Origin: Blautia luti
Lineage (GTDB): Bacteria > Bacillota > Clostridia > Lachnospirales > Lachnospiraceae
Assembly (NCBI RefSeq): GCF_013304735.1
Contig: NZ_JAAITI010000027.1
Span: 1 to 44,393, forward strand
Reading direction: 5' to 3'
Length of the DNA: 44,393 nucleotides
A program made the position numbers and the translations under genes. This document shows, in pieces, positions 31,776 through 40,799 of the stretch. The notes under the pieces were generated by a model. It made no database searches. It was not told where the DNA came from and saw nothing but the letters and a program-made list of their open reading frames with translations. The stretch's first letter is position 1. Each line of letters opens with the position of its first letter.

Positions 31776-34700
31776 TTATAAGTTTTTCAATACTCTGTCC
31801 ACAATTTTAACATTGGAACTTCCATATTTTTCACACATGTGTTCCAGCCAGGAATCCTCGATATGGACCTGATAGGCAGGCGGAAGTTTCTTCATTGCCT
31901 TGACATCTTTGAGATAAATAACCACACTGCTGTTTCCTCTGGATGACATCAGATCATCTACCAGACCGGTCTCGGCTTTTGCGTAGTCTTCCCGGCTTTC
32001 GAACTGGATCCACAGTTCTTTTGGCATATCATCGAAGGTACGGACTTTTTCCAGGATCAGTTTGCTGGCTTTGTCGTCTTCCGCAGATACTCTTCCCTGG
32101 ATGAAAAGTCTGGCATCTTCGTTCAGGAACATCTGGCATTTTTCGTAATCACGCGGAAATACCACAACTTCCACGGTGCCTACCAGATCTTCTACGGTAA
32201 GGAACGCCATTACCTTATTATTCTTTGTATATTTTATGGTTTTATCCGTAATCATTCCGCCTACGATCACTTTCTGGTTATCGTAGACTTCCGGAATTCC
32301 GGTTTCATCATCCGGCTGGAAATCCGACGTTTTTGCAGAGATCATTTTTTCCATCATATTCCGGTAGCGCTCCAGTGGATGGCCGCTGAGATAAATGCCA
32401 AGAACTTCTTTTTCGAAGGTCAGGATGATCTCTTTCGGATATTCCTCAACCTGCGGCATACGGATCTCAAATTCCTTTTTATCTTCCTCAGAAGCAATAT
32501 CAAAAAGGCTCAACTGTCCGGCCATGGTGTGCTTTTTGTCCTGGTTGATACTGTCGATGATCTGCGTATATATGGTCATCTTCTGTTTCCGGTTTCCTTC
32601 CAGACAGTCCAGTGCTCCGGCCTTGATCAGATTTTCCACAACACGTTTGTTGATCTGATCAATATTTCGCTCCACAAAAGTTTTCAGGGAAGTATATTCC
32701 CCGTGCTCCTCTCGTTCCCGCACAATCCCCTCAATAACCGGGCGGCCGATACTCTTGATAGCAGAAAGTGCATAGCGGATGGCACCGTTGTCAACAGAAA
32801 AACCATACATGCCATGATTGATATCCGGCGGAAGGATCTGGATTCCCATCTGACGGCATACGGAAATATACTCCGCTACCTTGTTTGGCATTTCCACAAC
32901 GGACGTCATCAGCGCAGCCATGAATTCTACCGGATAGTAGTATTTCAGATATGCGGTCTGATAGGAAACCACCGCATAAGCGGCAGCGTGAGACTTATTG
33001 AAAGCATACTTCGCAAAGTCTGTCATCTCATCGTAGATCTTGTTTGCGATCTCCTCGGAAATGCCGTTGGCGATACAGCCCGGAACCCCCTCTTCCACAT
33101 TTCCGTAAACGAAATTCTGGCGCTCTTTTGCCATAACAGAAGCTTTCTTCTTGGACATGGCACGGCGCACCAGGTCGCTTCGTCCAAGAGTATAGCCTGC
33201 AAGATCACGGACGATCTGCATAACCTGCTCCTGGTATACGATACAGCCATAGGTCGGCTTCAGGATGGGCTCCATCTGCGGGCAGTCATAACGGATGGTA
33301 TCCGGACGGTTTTTTCCGCGGATGTACTGCGGAATGAAATCCATGGGACCCGGACGGTAAAGGGAAATTCCCGCGATGACATCCTCAAGGCTCTGAGGCT
33401 TCAGTTCCTTCATGAAGTTTTTCATTCCGGCACTCTCGAGCTGGAACACGCCGTCAGTACGTCCTGTTCCGAGAGAATCCAGTACTTTTTTGTCGTTGTA
33501 ATCAATTTTCTGCATATCCAGGAGAACGCCTGTACTCTGTTCTATCATTTTTACTGCATTCTGGATAACGGTCAGGGTACGTAACCCCAGGAAATCCATT
33601 TTCAGAAGTCCCAGCTCTTCCAGTGTTGTCATGGTAAACTGCGTGACAATGGAACCGTCCTGGGCTCTGGAAAGAGGTACGTATTCCGATACGTCTTTCT
33701 GGCTGATCACAACACCTGCTGCATGCATGGAAGTATGTCTTGGCAGACCCTCCAGACGCTTGGCAAGGTCGATCAGGCGGTGGATATCTTCCTGTTCCTC
33801 ATAGGCTTTCCGGAACTCCGGATTCATTCCCAGTGCCTTATCAATGGTGATATTTGGCTCCTGTGGAACCATCTTGGCGATGGTGTCTACCTGGGCATAA
33901 GGCATGTCCAGAACACGGCCTACATCACGGATCACACCGCGGGCTGCCAAAGTACCGAAGGTAACGATCTGAACCACGCAGTCATCGCCATATTTCCGCC
34001 GTACATAATCGATAACCTCCTGTCTTCGTTCAAAGCAGAAGTCCACATCAATATCCGGCATGGATACTCGTTCCGGATTCAGGAAACGCTCAAAGAGAAG
34101 ATCATACCGGATCGGATCCAGCTGGGTGATCCCAAGTGTATAGGCAACCAGGCTTCCTGCGGCGGAACCTCGTCCCGGGCCGACCATGATATCATTGTCT
34201 CTGGCATATTTGATGAAGTCCCACACAATGAGGAAGTAATCTACATATCCCATGTTTTTGATGGTGGACAGCTCATAATCCAGGCGTTTTTTCAGCGCAT
34301 CGGTTACCGGATGATAACGCTGTTCCAGCCCTTCATGGCAAAGCTTGTTCAGATACTCCCAGGAGGTCAGTCCGTCGGGCACATCATATTTCGGCAGCTT
34401 GGTCACGCCGAATTCGATCTCCACGTGGCAGCGCTGCGCGATCTTGTGGGTATTTTCCAGAGCTTCCAGAGCATATGGAAAAAGTCTCGCCATCTCTTCT
34501 GGAGATTTCACATAATACTGGCCGCCCTCATAGCGCATTCTGTTCTCATCGCTGAGTTTTTTCTGGGTCTGCAGACAGAGGAGCACGTCATGGGGCTCCG
34601 CATCCTCAGCCATGGTATAATGCACATCATTGGTAGCAACCAGGTCGATTCCTGTCTCTCTGTGCATGCGGAGAAGCTGCTGGTTTACCGTCTGCTGCTC

Positions 34701-35243
34701 CGGAATTCCATGATCCTGAAGCTCCAGGAAGAAATTTCCTTTTCCAAAAATATCCTGATAACGCAAGGCTGCGATTTTTGCATCCTCATACATTCCACGG
34801 GCAAGATACCTTGCGACCTCTCCTGCCAGGCAGGCACTTAAGGCAATAACCCCCTCGTGATATTTTTCCAGAAGTTCCAGATCCACACGTGGCTTGTAAT
34901 AAAAGCCTTCCACAAATGCCTTGGATACGATCTTCATCAGATTGCTGTATCCCTGATTATTCTCGGCCAGCAGAACCAGATGGTAATAACGGTCATCGCC
35001 ACTTCCCACTTCCCGGTCAAAACGGGAACCCGGAGCCACATAAACCTCGCATCCCAGGATGGGATTGATCCCGGCTTCTCTGGCAGCCCTGTAAAAATCG
35101 ATCACACCGTACATAACACCATGATCGGTGATCGCCGCGCTGTCCATACCCAGTTCTTTTACTCTGGCCACATATTCTTTGATCTTATTGGAGCCATCCA
35201 GAAGACTGTATTCTGTATGGACATGTAAATGTGTAAACTCCAA
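31776..35243 (-). CDS. dnaE: DNA polymerase III alpha subunit
   Basis: A 1,155-residue DnaE. The PHP domain begins HLHVHTEYSLLDGSNKIKEYV; the palm contains GRGSAAGSLVAY and PDIDVDFCFERRQEVIDYV, with the catalytic Asp pair. Then come the fingers, a helix-hairpin-helix segment (LIKAGALDCLEG) and a C-terminal OB fold (VIVGGMITDKTIKYTKNNK). Firmicutes carry a second polymerase, PolC; DnaE works in primer extension and lagging-strand synthesis. A strong hairpin (35271-35335) lies in the gap before it, so transcription likely comes from the cvfB side through it, or from an internal promoter. Confidence 0.97.
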   Translation of the reverse strand: MEFTHLHVHTEYSLLDGSNKIKEYVARVKELGMDSAAITDHGVMYGVIDFYRAAREAGINPILGCEVYVAPGSRFDREVGSGDDRYYHLVLLAENNQGYSNLMKIVSKAFVEGFYYKPRVDLELLEKYHEGVIALSACLAGEVARYLARGMYEDAKIAALRYQDIFGKGNFFLELQDHGIPEQQTVNQQLLRMHRETGIDLVATNDVHYTMAEDAEPHDVLLCLQTQKKLSDENRMRYEGGQYYVKSPEEMARLFPYALEALENTHKIAQRCHVEIEFGVTKLPKYDVPDGLTSWEYLNKLCHEGLEQRYHPVTDALKKRLDYELSTIKNMGYVDYFLIVWDFIKYARDNDIMVGPGRGSAAGSLVAYTLGITQLDPIRYDLLFERFLNPERVSMPDIDVDFCFERRQEVIDYVRRKYGDDCVVQIVTFGTLAARGVIRDVGRVLDMPYAQVDTIAKMVPQEPNITIDKALGMNPEFRKAYEEQEDIHRLIDLAKRLEGLPRHTSMHAAGVVISQKDVSEYVPLSRAQDGSIVTQFTMTTLEELGLLKMDFLGLRTLTVIQNAVKMIEQSTGVLLDMQKIDYNDKKVLDSLGTGRTDGVFQLESAGMKNFMKELKPQSLEDVIAGISLYRPGPMDFIPQYIRGKNRPDTIRYDCPQMEPILKPTYGCIVYQEQVMQIVRDLAGYTLGRSDLVRRAMSKKKASVMAKERQNFVYGNVEEGVPGCIANGISEEIANKIYDEMTDFAKYAFNKSHAAAYAVVSYQTAYLKYYYPVEFMAALMTSVVEMPNKVAEYISVCRQMGIQILPPDINHGMYGFSVDNGAIRYALSAIKSIGRPVIEGIVREREEHGEYTSLKTFVERNIDQINKRVVENLIKAGALDCLEGNRKQKMTIYTQIIDSINQDKKHTMAGQLSLFDIASEEDKKEFEIRMPQVEEYPKEIILTFEKEVLGIYLSGHPLERYRNMMEKMISAKTSDFQPDDETGIPEVYDNQKVIVGGMITDKTIKYTKNNKVMAFLTVEDLVGTVEVVVFPRDYEKCQMFLNEDARLFIQGRVSAEDDKASKLILEKVRTFDDMPKELWIQFESREDYAKAETGLVDDLMSSRGNSSVVIYLKDVKAMKKLPPAYQVHIEDSWLEHMCEKYGSSNVKIVDRVLKNL

Positions 35244-35270
35244 ATTTTTCTCTCCTTATTGTAAAAACAG

Positions 35271-35335
35271 GGCTCCGGATCCTCCCCGCTCTGCACTTTT
35301 CTCTGAACGTGCCGGAGCGTGTCTGATCCGGAGCC
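35271..35335 (-). terminator. Hairpin just before dnaE
   Basis: On the minus strand GGCTCCGGATC (35335-35325) and GATCCGGAGCC (35281-35271) form a perfect 11-bp stem enclosing further pairing, followed by CTGTTTTTAC. It ends cvfB transcription, or acts as an attenuator for dnaE, whose ATG is only 28 bases further. Confidence 0.7.
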
Positions 35336-35348
35336 GGTCAACACCTTG

Positions 35349-36191
35349 TTATTTTTTAATGTAGATCCTTCTGTCACGGATCTCTACTTTTCCTTCTTTC
35401 ATCAGATGGCCGACCGCACGCTTGAATGCGTTCTTGCTGAGACCAAACTCTCTCTTGATGACTTCCGGTGAAGCATGATCATCAAATGGCAGCACGCCTG
35501 CAAATTCCTCGATCACGCTGAGTACGCTCTCTGCATCTTCATTGATCTGGATGTAAGCTTTCTGACGGTCGCTGACATTCATCTTTCCATCCTCTTTTAC
35601 CTCAGTGACACGAAGATCAAGAATAGCTCCCGGTCTGTATTTGCCGGTTGCCTCTCTTGCAGGGATCAGTGCGGAATATTTATCATCTACTGCAACAAAT
35701 ACACCGAAGTTTCCGCTGATCTCATAGACACGGCCCTTCACCATATCTCCCGGTACATAAGGAGTTCTGGTTGAAAGATAATGATATACTTTCATGGTTG
35801 CACAGAGTCTGCTGCTCTTATCTACATAAAGAGCTACCAGACATTCTTCCCCCTCACGGACTCTGTTGGTCTGCTCATGATACGGAAGAAGAAGATCTTT
35901 CTCCAGTCCCCAGTCAAGAAAAGCTCCTATTCTGGTGACCTGTTTAACCTTGAGGACTGCTGTCTGTCCCACCTGGAGCATCGGCTCACGGGTAGTCGCG
36001 ATCAGTCTGTCCTGAGAATCTTTGTAGATGAATACCTCGATCTCATCACCTACTTTGGTTCCTTCCGGTACCTGTTTGGATGGAAGAAGCACACGCTCGT
36101 TCTGCGGTGCATTTCGGTCCTCTCCAAGATATATTCCGAAATCTACGGTTTTTACAACCAGTAATTTCTGTTTTTTACCTAATTCTATCAT
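35349..36191 (-). CDS. CvfB-type S1 RNA-binding protein
   Basis: A 280-residue protein with S1 domains: MIELGKKQKLLVVKTVDFGIYL, then GQTAVLKVKQVTRIGAFLDWGL and DMVKGRVYEISGNFGVFVAV. It ends in a winged helix (SPEVIKREFGLSKNAFKRAVGHLMKEGKVEIRDRRIYI). CvfB of Staphylococcus affects virulence and binds RNA. ATG at 36191 follows AGGAGTAAGA; the frame is open to 36251 without a ribosome site. A hairpin terminator follows its stop. Confidence 0.9.
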   Translation of the reverse strand: MIELGKKQKLLVVKTVDFGIYLGEDRNAPQNERVLLPSKQVPEGTKVGDEIEVFIYKDSQDRLIATTREPMLQVGQTAVLKVKQVTRIGAFLDWGLEKDLLLPYHEQTNRVREGEECLVALYVDKSSRLCATMKVYHYLSTRTPYVPGDMVKGRVYEISGNFGVFVAVDDKYSALIPAREATGKYRPGAILDLRVTEVKEDGKMNVSDRQKAYIQINEDAESVLSVIEEFAGVLPFDDHASPEVIKREFGLSKNAFKRAVGHLMKEGKVEIRDRRIYIKK

Positions 36192-36282
36192 TCTTACTCC
36201 TGTTCCTAAAAAATATATATGTTCATTTACTGTTTGCTGTCTGTCCTGCATTATAACATAAGAGAATTATTATAGAAAGCAC

Positions 36283-36325
36283 AAAAAAGGCAGCTTTGGA
36301 AATTTCTTTCCGTCACTGCCTTTTA
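36283..36325 (-). terminator. Terminator of the lysine transporter gene
   Basis: On the minus strand AAAAGGCAG and CTGCCTTTTTT form a stem with an inner GGAAA/TTTCC, followed by T. It is 59 bases past the transporter stop. An additional inverted repeat ATGCGGAT/ATCCGCAT lies at 36336-36358. Confidence 0.85.
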
Positions 36326-36383
36326 TCGGTCGGTTATGCGGATATCTGTGATCCGCATCCGGTCCATCTGTTTTTTTATTAAT

Positions 36384-38018
36384 TTATTCTGTCGGTTTCT
36401 CAATCGGCATCGGGTTTTTCATCTTGATGACAAAAAGTACAATCAGCATCAGCACGATTCCCACCGGAAGAGCGATCCATGCTGTTTTTACAAAGCCTGC
36501 AACAATATAAGTTACAAAGGATACTGCCGCAGCCAGGATCGCATACGGGAGCTGTGTGGAAACGTGAGTCACATGATCACACTGTGCTCCTGCGGAAGCC
36601 ATGATCGTTGTATCAGAGATCGGTGAACAGTGATCTCCGCAAACCGCACCTGCCATGCAGGCAGACATGGAAATGATCATCATCTCAGGACTGGATTTCT
36701 CAAATACCGCAACAACGATCGGGATCAGGATACCAAAGGTTCCCCAGGAAGTACCGGTAGCAAATGCAAGTCCGCATCCAACCAGGAAAATAATGGCCGG
36801 AAGGATAACTTCAATACCACCGGCAACGGAGCGCATTGCTTCTTCTACGAATACCGCAGCACCAAGTGAGTCTGTCATAGCCTTCAGTGTCCATGCAAAG
36901 GTCAGGATCATGATCGCCGGTACCATGGCCTTGAAGCCTTCCGGGATGCATCCCATACAATCTCTGAAATTGATCACACGTCGGATCATATAGAAGATAA
37001 TGGCAAATACCAGACCAAAGGCACTTCCCATTGCAAGGCCTGTAGAGGCATCACTCTGTGAAAATGCAGTAACAAAATCTGTTCCGCTGAAAAATCCGCC
37101 TGTATAGATCATACTGATGACACAGCAGATAACAAGCACAACGATGGGGATCACAAGATCGATCACCCTTCCTCTCGGATTCGGTGTCTCATCATCCGTT
37201 GCATTCTCATACGGTCTTGCAGATGTTGTATAAAGATCTCCGTTCAGAGCATTGATCTCATGTGTTCTCATGGCACCAAACTCGGTTTTCATCAGTACCA
37301 TGCCAACCATCATCACAATCGTAAGGATCGCATAAAAGTTATACGGAATGGTTCTTACAAAGATTGCAAGTCCATCCTGTCCTTCTACGAATCCGCTGAC
37401 TGCTGCTGCCCAGGATGAGATCGGTGCGATGATACATACCGGAGCAGCTGTCGCATCGATCAGGTATGCAAATTTTGCTCTGGATACATGATGTCTGTCT
37501 GTTACCGGACGCATAACGCTTCCTACTGTCAGACAGTTGAAATAATCATCAATAAAGATCAGAATACCAAGCACAATTGCGGCAAGTTCCGCACCTACAC
37601 GTGTGTGGATCTTTTTGCTGGCCCATCGTCCGAATGCGGCGGAGCCGCCGGCCTTGTTCATCATACATACCACAGATCCCAGGATAACCAGGAAGATCAG
37701 GATTCCTACGTTATAGCTGTCAGAAAGAACCTTGATGATTCCTCCCTCAAAAATCTGTGTTACGGTTCCTTCGAATTTGAATCCGGAATAAAGCAGTGCT
37801 CCTACTACAATTCCCACAAACAGAGAACTGTATACTTCTTTTGTGATCAGCGCAAGGATGATCGCTACAAGAGGTGGAAGCAGTGCCCAGATTGTTGCAT
37901 ACAGAGCAGGCTGATAAGTCTCCTCCGCATCCGCAGCCAGCACAGTCAGGGGACTTGCCAGTGCGCCCATGAATACCATTGCCATAACAGACAATGCTGT
38001 TCCTGCTTTTTTACTCAT
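36384..38018 (-). CDS. NhaC-family transporter, probable lysine transporter
   Basis: A 544-residue membrane protein with about eleven to thirteen helices, of the Na+/H+ antiporter NhaC family. Motifs include ILGILIFIDDYFNCLTVGSVMRPVTD and FATGTSWGTFGILIPIVV, and CGDHCSPISDTTIMASAG. A signal-like or first helix occupies residues 10-28. ATG at 38018 follows GGGAGGAG; the frame is open to 38141, through the riboswitch expression platform, which is not coding. Because a lysine riboswitch with a terminator precedes it, this member most likely imports lysine, as suggested for LysW-type NhaC proteins; the paralogues transport malate/lactate or amino acids. Confidence 0.9.
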   Translation of the reverse strand: MSKKAGTALSVMAMVFMGALASPLTVLAADAEETYQPALYATIWALLPPLVAIILALITKEVYSSLFVGIVVGALLYSGFKFEGTVTQIFEGGIIKVLSDSYNVGILIFLVILGSVVCMMNKAGGSAAFGRWASKKIHTRVGAELAAIVLGILIFIDDYFNCLTVGSVMRPVTDRHHVSRAKFAYLIDATAAPVCIIAPISSWAAAVSGFVEGQDGLAIFVRTIPYNFYAILTIVMMVGMVLMKTEFGAMRTHEINALNGDLYTTSARPYENATDDETPNPRGRVIDLVIPIVVLVICCVISMIYTGGFFSGTDFVTAFSQSDASTGLAMGSAFGLVFAIIFYMIRRVINFRDCMGCIPEGFKAMVPAIMILTFAWTLKAMTDSLGAAVFVEEAMRSVAGGIEVILPAIIFLVGCGLAFATGTSWGTFGILIPIVVAVFEKSSPEMMIISMSACMAGAVCGDHCSPISDTTIMASAGAQCDHVTHVSTQLPYAILAAAVSFVTYIVAGFVKTAWIALPVGIVLMLIVLFVIKMKNPMPIEKPTE

Positions 38019-38041
38019 TTTTCTCCTCCCTTTTCGGGGAC

Positions 38042-38079
38042 AAAAAAACGGAGGCTGTCCCTTCTTAAGAACACCTCCG
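38042..38079 (-). terminator. Lysine riboswitch expression-platform terminator
   Basis: On the minus strand CGGAGG (38079-38074) and CCTCCG (38054-38049) enclose TGTTCTTAAGAAGGGACAG, followed by seven T (38048-38042). It lies between aptamer and transporter start and would end transcription when lysine is bound. Confidence 0.85.
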
Positions 38080-38107
38080 GTTAAATAATCTTCTTTATTC
38101 AACTTAC

Positions 38108-38266
38108 GATAGCGCTCCACATCCGTGACAGTACAACGCATATTCTGCGTTATCCCAGTACCCTGTCATCTGGCCTTTCAGAGCACTTCGGCAGATTTTC
38201 CTTTCTTTATGGACAGCCTGCCAGGGCCTCTCGTCCATAAATACTGATAAAATCCGCGCCTCTATC
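38108..38266 (-). promoter_or_regulatory. Lysine riboswitch (L box)
   Basis: The minus strand begins AGATAGAGGCGCGG and continues ATCAGTATTT, then ATCTGCCGAAGTGC, CTGGGATAACGCAG and TGTCACGGATGTGGAGCGCTATC. These are the conserved L-box blocks: the AGAGGCGC start, ATCAGTA, CTGCCGAAG, and the terminal GGAGNGCTATC closing P1 (GATAG/CTATC). The terminator at 38042-38079 follows. It senses free lysine and controls the NhaC-type transporter. Confidence 0.93.
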
Positions 38267-38322
38267 TCTTTATCCGTGACCGTTTACCCCCGCAAGGTTT
38301 CCCGGTCGCCTTTTTTCTTTAT

Positions 38323-38351
38323 ACTGTAGCAGTTTCCGACATAAATATCAA
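38323..38351 (-). promoter_or_regulatory. Promoter of the riboswitch-transporter unit
   Basis: On the minus strand TTGATA (38351-38346), 17 bases, TACAGT (38328-38323). It would place the transcript start just upstream of a small hairpin and the L-box. Confidence 0.5.
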
Positions 38352-38400
38352 GTAGTTTGCTGTATAAATATCAGTCATACCAATTATCATGCTGCTGATC

Positions 38401-38649
38401 TCAGGAGCACTCTTCGTTCAGCAACCACTTCACATCCACACCCAGCACTTTTGCAAACACTCTCAGTTCATAATCTGCCACAAAACGTTCTCCGCCTTCG
38501 ATCCTGCTGATACTGTCACGTTCCAGCATCACACCTTCCACCTGCATTTTTGCCGCCAGATCTGACTGTGACATCCGTTTTATATTTCTCATCTGACGTA
38601 TTTTTTCTCCGGAAACGTTCTTTCTTCCCTGATAAGTGTAAATTTTCAT
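38401..38649 (-). CDS. Small XRE-type regulator
   Basis: A protein of about 82 residues, MKIYTYQGRKNVSGEKIRQM, with a helix-turn-helix: MSQSDLAAKMQVEGVMLERDSISRIE in two segments, then FAKVLGVDVKWLL. The N-terminus contains an odd YQGRKN extension before the HTH. ATG at 38649 follows AGGTGGCAGG; the frame is open to 38721. It stands alone between the transporter and araD. Inverted repeats in the 170-base gap upstream (38780-38829) may be its operators. Target genes unknown. Confidence 0.8.
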   Translation of the reverse strand: MKIYTYQGRKNVSGEKIRQMRNIKRMSQSDLAAKMQVEGVMLERDSISRIEGGERFVADYELRVFAKVLGVDVKWLLNEECS

Positions 38650-38779
38650 CCTGCCACCTGTTTTCCAAAATGTGTTAATGTTCTGCATTTTTCTTGACAT
38701 TAGCACATATTTTGGTGGCACCTGTGTTAAAGGTCAGCAAATCTGGTTTTTTTCGACAAAAAATGAACATTTCTTCATT

Positions 38780-38829
38780 GTTTTACCCTGGATAGTATCT
38801 TTTACAGGACACTATTGTATCAGTAAAAC
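38780..38829. repeat. Nested inverted repeat between the XRE gene and araD
   Basis: GTTTTAC (38780-38786) and GTAAAAC (38823-38829) are outer arms, ATAGT (38792-38796) and ACTAT (38811-38815) inner arms. It lies in the gap before the XRE gene and could be a regulator-binding site. Confidence 0.4.
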
Positions 38830-38892
38830 AGTTATTCCATTCTGAATTACTGCCCGCCCGTAAACGGCACCTCTCCACAATTTATATTCCAC

Positions 38893-38927
38893 AAAAAAAG
38901 AATGCCACACTTTTCCATGTGACATTC
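38893..38927 (-). terminator. Terminator of araD
   Basis: On the minus strand GAATGTCACA and TGTGGCATTC pair over ten positions (one mismatch), followed by seven T (38899-38893). It lies 19 bases past the araD stop. Confidence 0.85.
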
Positions 38928-38945
38928 TTCTGCTTCTTTTTTTTC

Positions 38946-39641
38946 TTATTTATTTCCCTGTCCATAGTAGGCATTTGCGCCATGTTTTCTGTAGTAATGT
39001 TTATCCTGAAGCTCCTGCGGCGCCGGTTTTACATCCGGATTGATCAGCTCGCAGCGGGAAGCCATCTTGGCAACTTCTTCCAGGACAACTGCGTTGTGAA
39101 CAGCCTCATGTGCATCTTTTCCCCAGGTAAACGGTCCGTGGTTTTTGCAGAGGACTGCCGGAACTGCTTCGTAATCTTTATCTTTGAAATAGTCGGCAAT
39201 GAGAATACCGGTATTTTTCTCATAGGCTTCCTCGATCTCATCTTTTGTCAGGTTACGCACGCATGGAACCTCTCCGTAAATATAATCCGCATGTGTTGTT
39301 CCATAACATGGAATGGATCTTCCTGCCTGTGCCCAGCTTGTAGCCCAGGATGAATGGGTATGCACAATACCTCCAATCTTCGGAAACGCATTGTAAAGCA
39401 CCACATGTGTGGCAGTATCAGAAGACGGATTGTATTTGCCCTCGACTTTATTTCCTTCAAGATCGACTACAACCATATCTTCCGGCGTCAGTTTATCATA
39501 ATCCACACCACTTGGTTTGATGACAAAAAGTCCCTTCTCTCTGTCGATACCGCTGACGTTTCCCCAGGTAAACGTAACCAGGCCATATTTCGGCAGATCC
39601 ATGTTTGCTCTGTAAACTTCTTCTTTTAATTTTTCCAGCAT
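38946..39641 (-). CDS. araD: L-ribulose-5-phosphate 4-epimerase
   Basis: A 231-residue class II aldolase-fold enzyme converting L-ribulose 5-phosphate to D-xylulose 5-phosphate. Motifs are [21 protein letters not shown], the metal-binding [14 protein letters not shown] (His pair near 95-97), and [20 protein letters not shown] with another metal His. The end [13 protein letters not shown] is typical of AraD. Length matches. Neither araA nor araB is adjacent, so arabinose use is not proven; the enzyme could serve ulose or ascorbate (UlaF/SgbE) pathways. The terminator follows, and GGGAGGAAACGC precedes the ATG. Confidence 0.95.
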   Translation of the reverse strand: MLEKLKEEVYRANMDLPKYGLVTFTWGNVSGIDREKGLFVIKPSGVDYDKLTPEDMVVVDLEGNKVEGKYNPSSDTATHVVLYNAFPKIGGIVHTHSSWATSWAQAGRSIPCYGTTHADYIYGEVPCVRNLTKDEIEEAYEKNTGILIADYFKDKDYEAVPAVLCKNHGPFTWGKDAHEAVHNAVVLEEVAKMASRCELINPDVKPAPQELQDKHYYRKHGANAYYGQGNK

Positions 39642-39716
39642 TGCGTTTCCTCCCTTTTATAAAGTGTCTTTACAATCCACTTCGTAATATATCCATGCTG
39701 TTTAAAACAGCTCTGA

Positions 39717-40424
39717 TTACTTTGTAAATTCCACCACAGCGTAGGGTTCCTGATCTTCCGCATTGAGAACTACCGTTGCCTTATTTGCTTCCATATATAC
39801 TTCCGGAATCATTACATTTCCAAGGACAGCCTGTCTCTTGTACTCCACACGAAGCTGATGGACCGCAAAATCCTCCGGCAGAAAATCAGCTGCCATTCGG
39901 ATATACTGGCAGTTGTTTACGTGGTGGTTCGTATCCAGATGATGTTTCTGTACGGCAAAAGATTCCTGCGGCTTCCGTTCTTTCGGAAGTGCGATCTTTC
40001 TCGGTGCATAATCCATTTCCATCTTCTCGCCCAGGTCATAAGGATCGGTATCTGCCGGTGTCAGTTTCTCCGGAAGCCCTGTCTCTGTATTAATAAAAGA
40101 CCAGTAAGAATTCGCCCAGGCCAGTCTCTCGCCATCCGCTGTCTCAAGAATAAAATTACGCATTCCGATGAAACCACGGAATCCATAAGGAATGGTCGTT
40201 ACTTTTATATTTTCACCAAGCTTCGGATATCTCTTCACAATTACCTGCCATGCGGAAAGTACCCAGGCTCTTTTCTGTGCCTTTAATACTTCCATTCCGA
40301 GACCTGTCTGTTCAGATTCAAAGGTACAGCAGTCCTGAAAATAATCCAGAACTCCCGGCAGCGTCAGGCAGCCCTTCTCTCCGATCTCGCTGAATCTTAC
40401 GCGACTTTCAAAACTGTAGCTCAT
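39717..40424 (-). CDS. Acyl-ACP thioesterase
   Basis: A 235-residue FatA-like enzyme with two hot-dog folds: MSYSFESRVRFSEIGEKGCLTL, then VLSAWQVIVKRYPKLGENIKVTT, and the second half with HHLDTNHHVNNCQYIRMAADFL carrying the catalytic Asn/His pair (about 160-166). It releases fatty acid from acyl carrier protein in the cytoplasm. Bacterial members of this family are common in Clostridia. Its own ribosome site is CAGGAGGCACATT. No fatty acid genes adjoin it, and a role in lipid recycling or branched/short-chain acid production is a guess. Confidence 0.92.
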   Translation of the reverse strand: MSYSFESRVRFSEIGEKGCLTLPGVLDYFQDCCTFESEQTGLGMEVLKAQKRAWVLSAWQVIVKRYPKLGENIKVTTIPYGFRGFIGMRNFILETADGERLAWANSYWSFINTETGLPEKLTPADTDPYDLGEKMEMDYAPRKIALPKERKPQESFAVQKHHLDTNHHVNNCQYIRMAADFLPEDFAVHQLRVEYKRQAVLGNVMIPEVYMEANKATVVLNAEDQEPYAVVEFTK

Positions 40425-40511
40425 AATGTGCCTCCTGTTATACTGTCTGCAAATTTATTGTATCACTTGTTCTAAAGAAACACACTTGTTTTTTCTCTTA
40501 TTTCATAGAAC

Positions 40512-40536
40512 AAAAAAGCACCTCTCATCGAGGTGC
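40512..40536 (-). terminator. Terminator after tRNA-Gln
   Basis: On the minus strand GCACCTC and GAGGTGC form a perfect 7-bp stem with a five-base loop, followed by six T. It is 9 bases past the tRNA. Confidence 0.9.
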
Positions 40537-40544
40537 TCAAGAAG

Positions 40545-40616
40545 CAGGGCTACAAGGATTCGAACCTTGAACTGACGGAGTCAGAGTCCGTTGCCTTACC
40601 GTTTGGCGATAGCCCT
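40545..40616 (-). tRNA. tRNA-Gln (anticodon CUG)
   Basis: The minus strand gives a cloverleaf: acceptor AGGGCTA/TAGCCCT with discriminator G, D-arm with CGCCAAACGGTAAGGC, anticodon arm ACGGA-CTCTGAC-TCCGT with anticodon CTG, and T-arm CAAGGTTCGAATCCTTG. CCA is not encoded. Length is 72. It reads CAG codons. Confidence 0.95.
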
Positions 40617-40737
40617 ATGTGTTTTTGTTTCGCTTGCCTTATCGCTTGCGACGAATGATATTATATAACAGCTTTTTTAAAATTGCAACCCCTTTTTTTA
40701 AATTTTTTTATTTTTTTCTAAAAAACTTTTCCAAAGT

Positions 40738-40770
40738 GCCGGGAAGCCTTATTTTATGCGGCTTCCCGGC
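40738..40770. terminator. Strong hairpin after the GGDEF gene
   Basis: GCCGGGAAGCC (40738-40748) and GGCTTCCCGGC (40760-40770) are perfect 11-bp arms. On the plus strand it is followed by ATTTTT; on the minus strand, after a short gap, by another small hairpin and TTTTTT. It is a likely bidirectional terminator for the sensor-cyclase unit. Confidence 0.75.
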
Positions 40771-40799
40771 ATTTTTCAGTTATACAGTAAAACAAATAT

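Noticed and set aside
33723..34841. 372-codon plus-strand frame inside dnaE
   Set aside because: Antisense to the conserved DnaE palm and PHP domains; no ribosome site or promoter.
40672..40735. T-rich tract downstream of tRNA-Gln as a gene or RNA
   Set aside because: Low-complexity A/T runs with no frame, promoter or stable fold.
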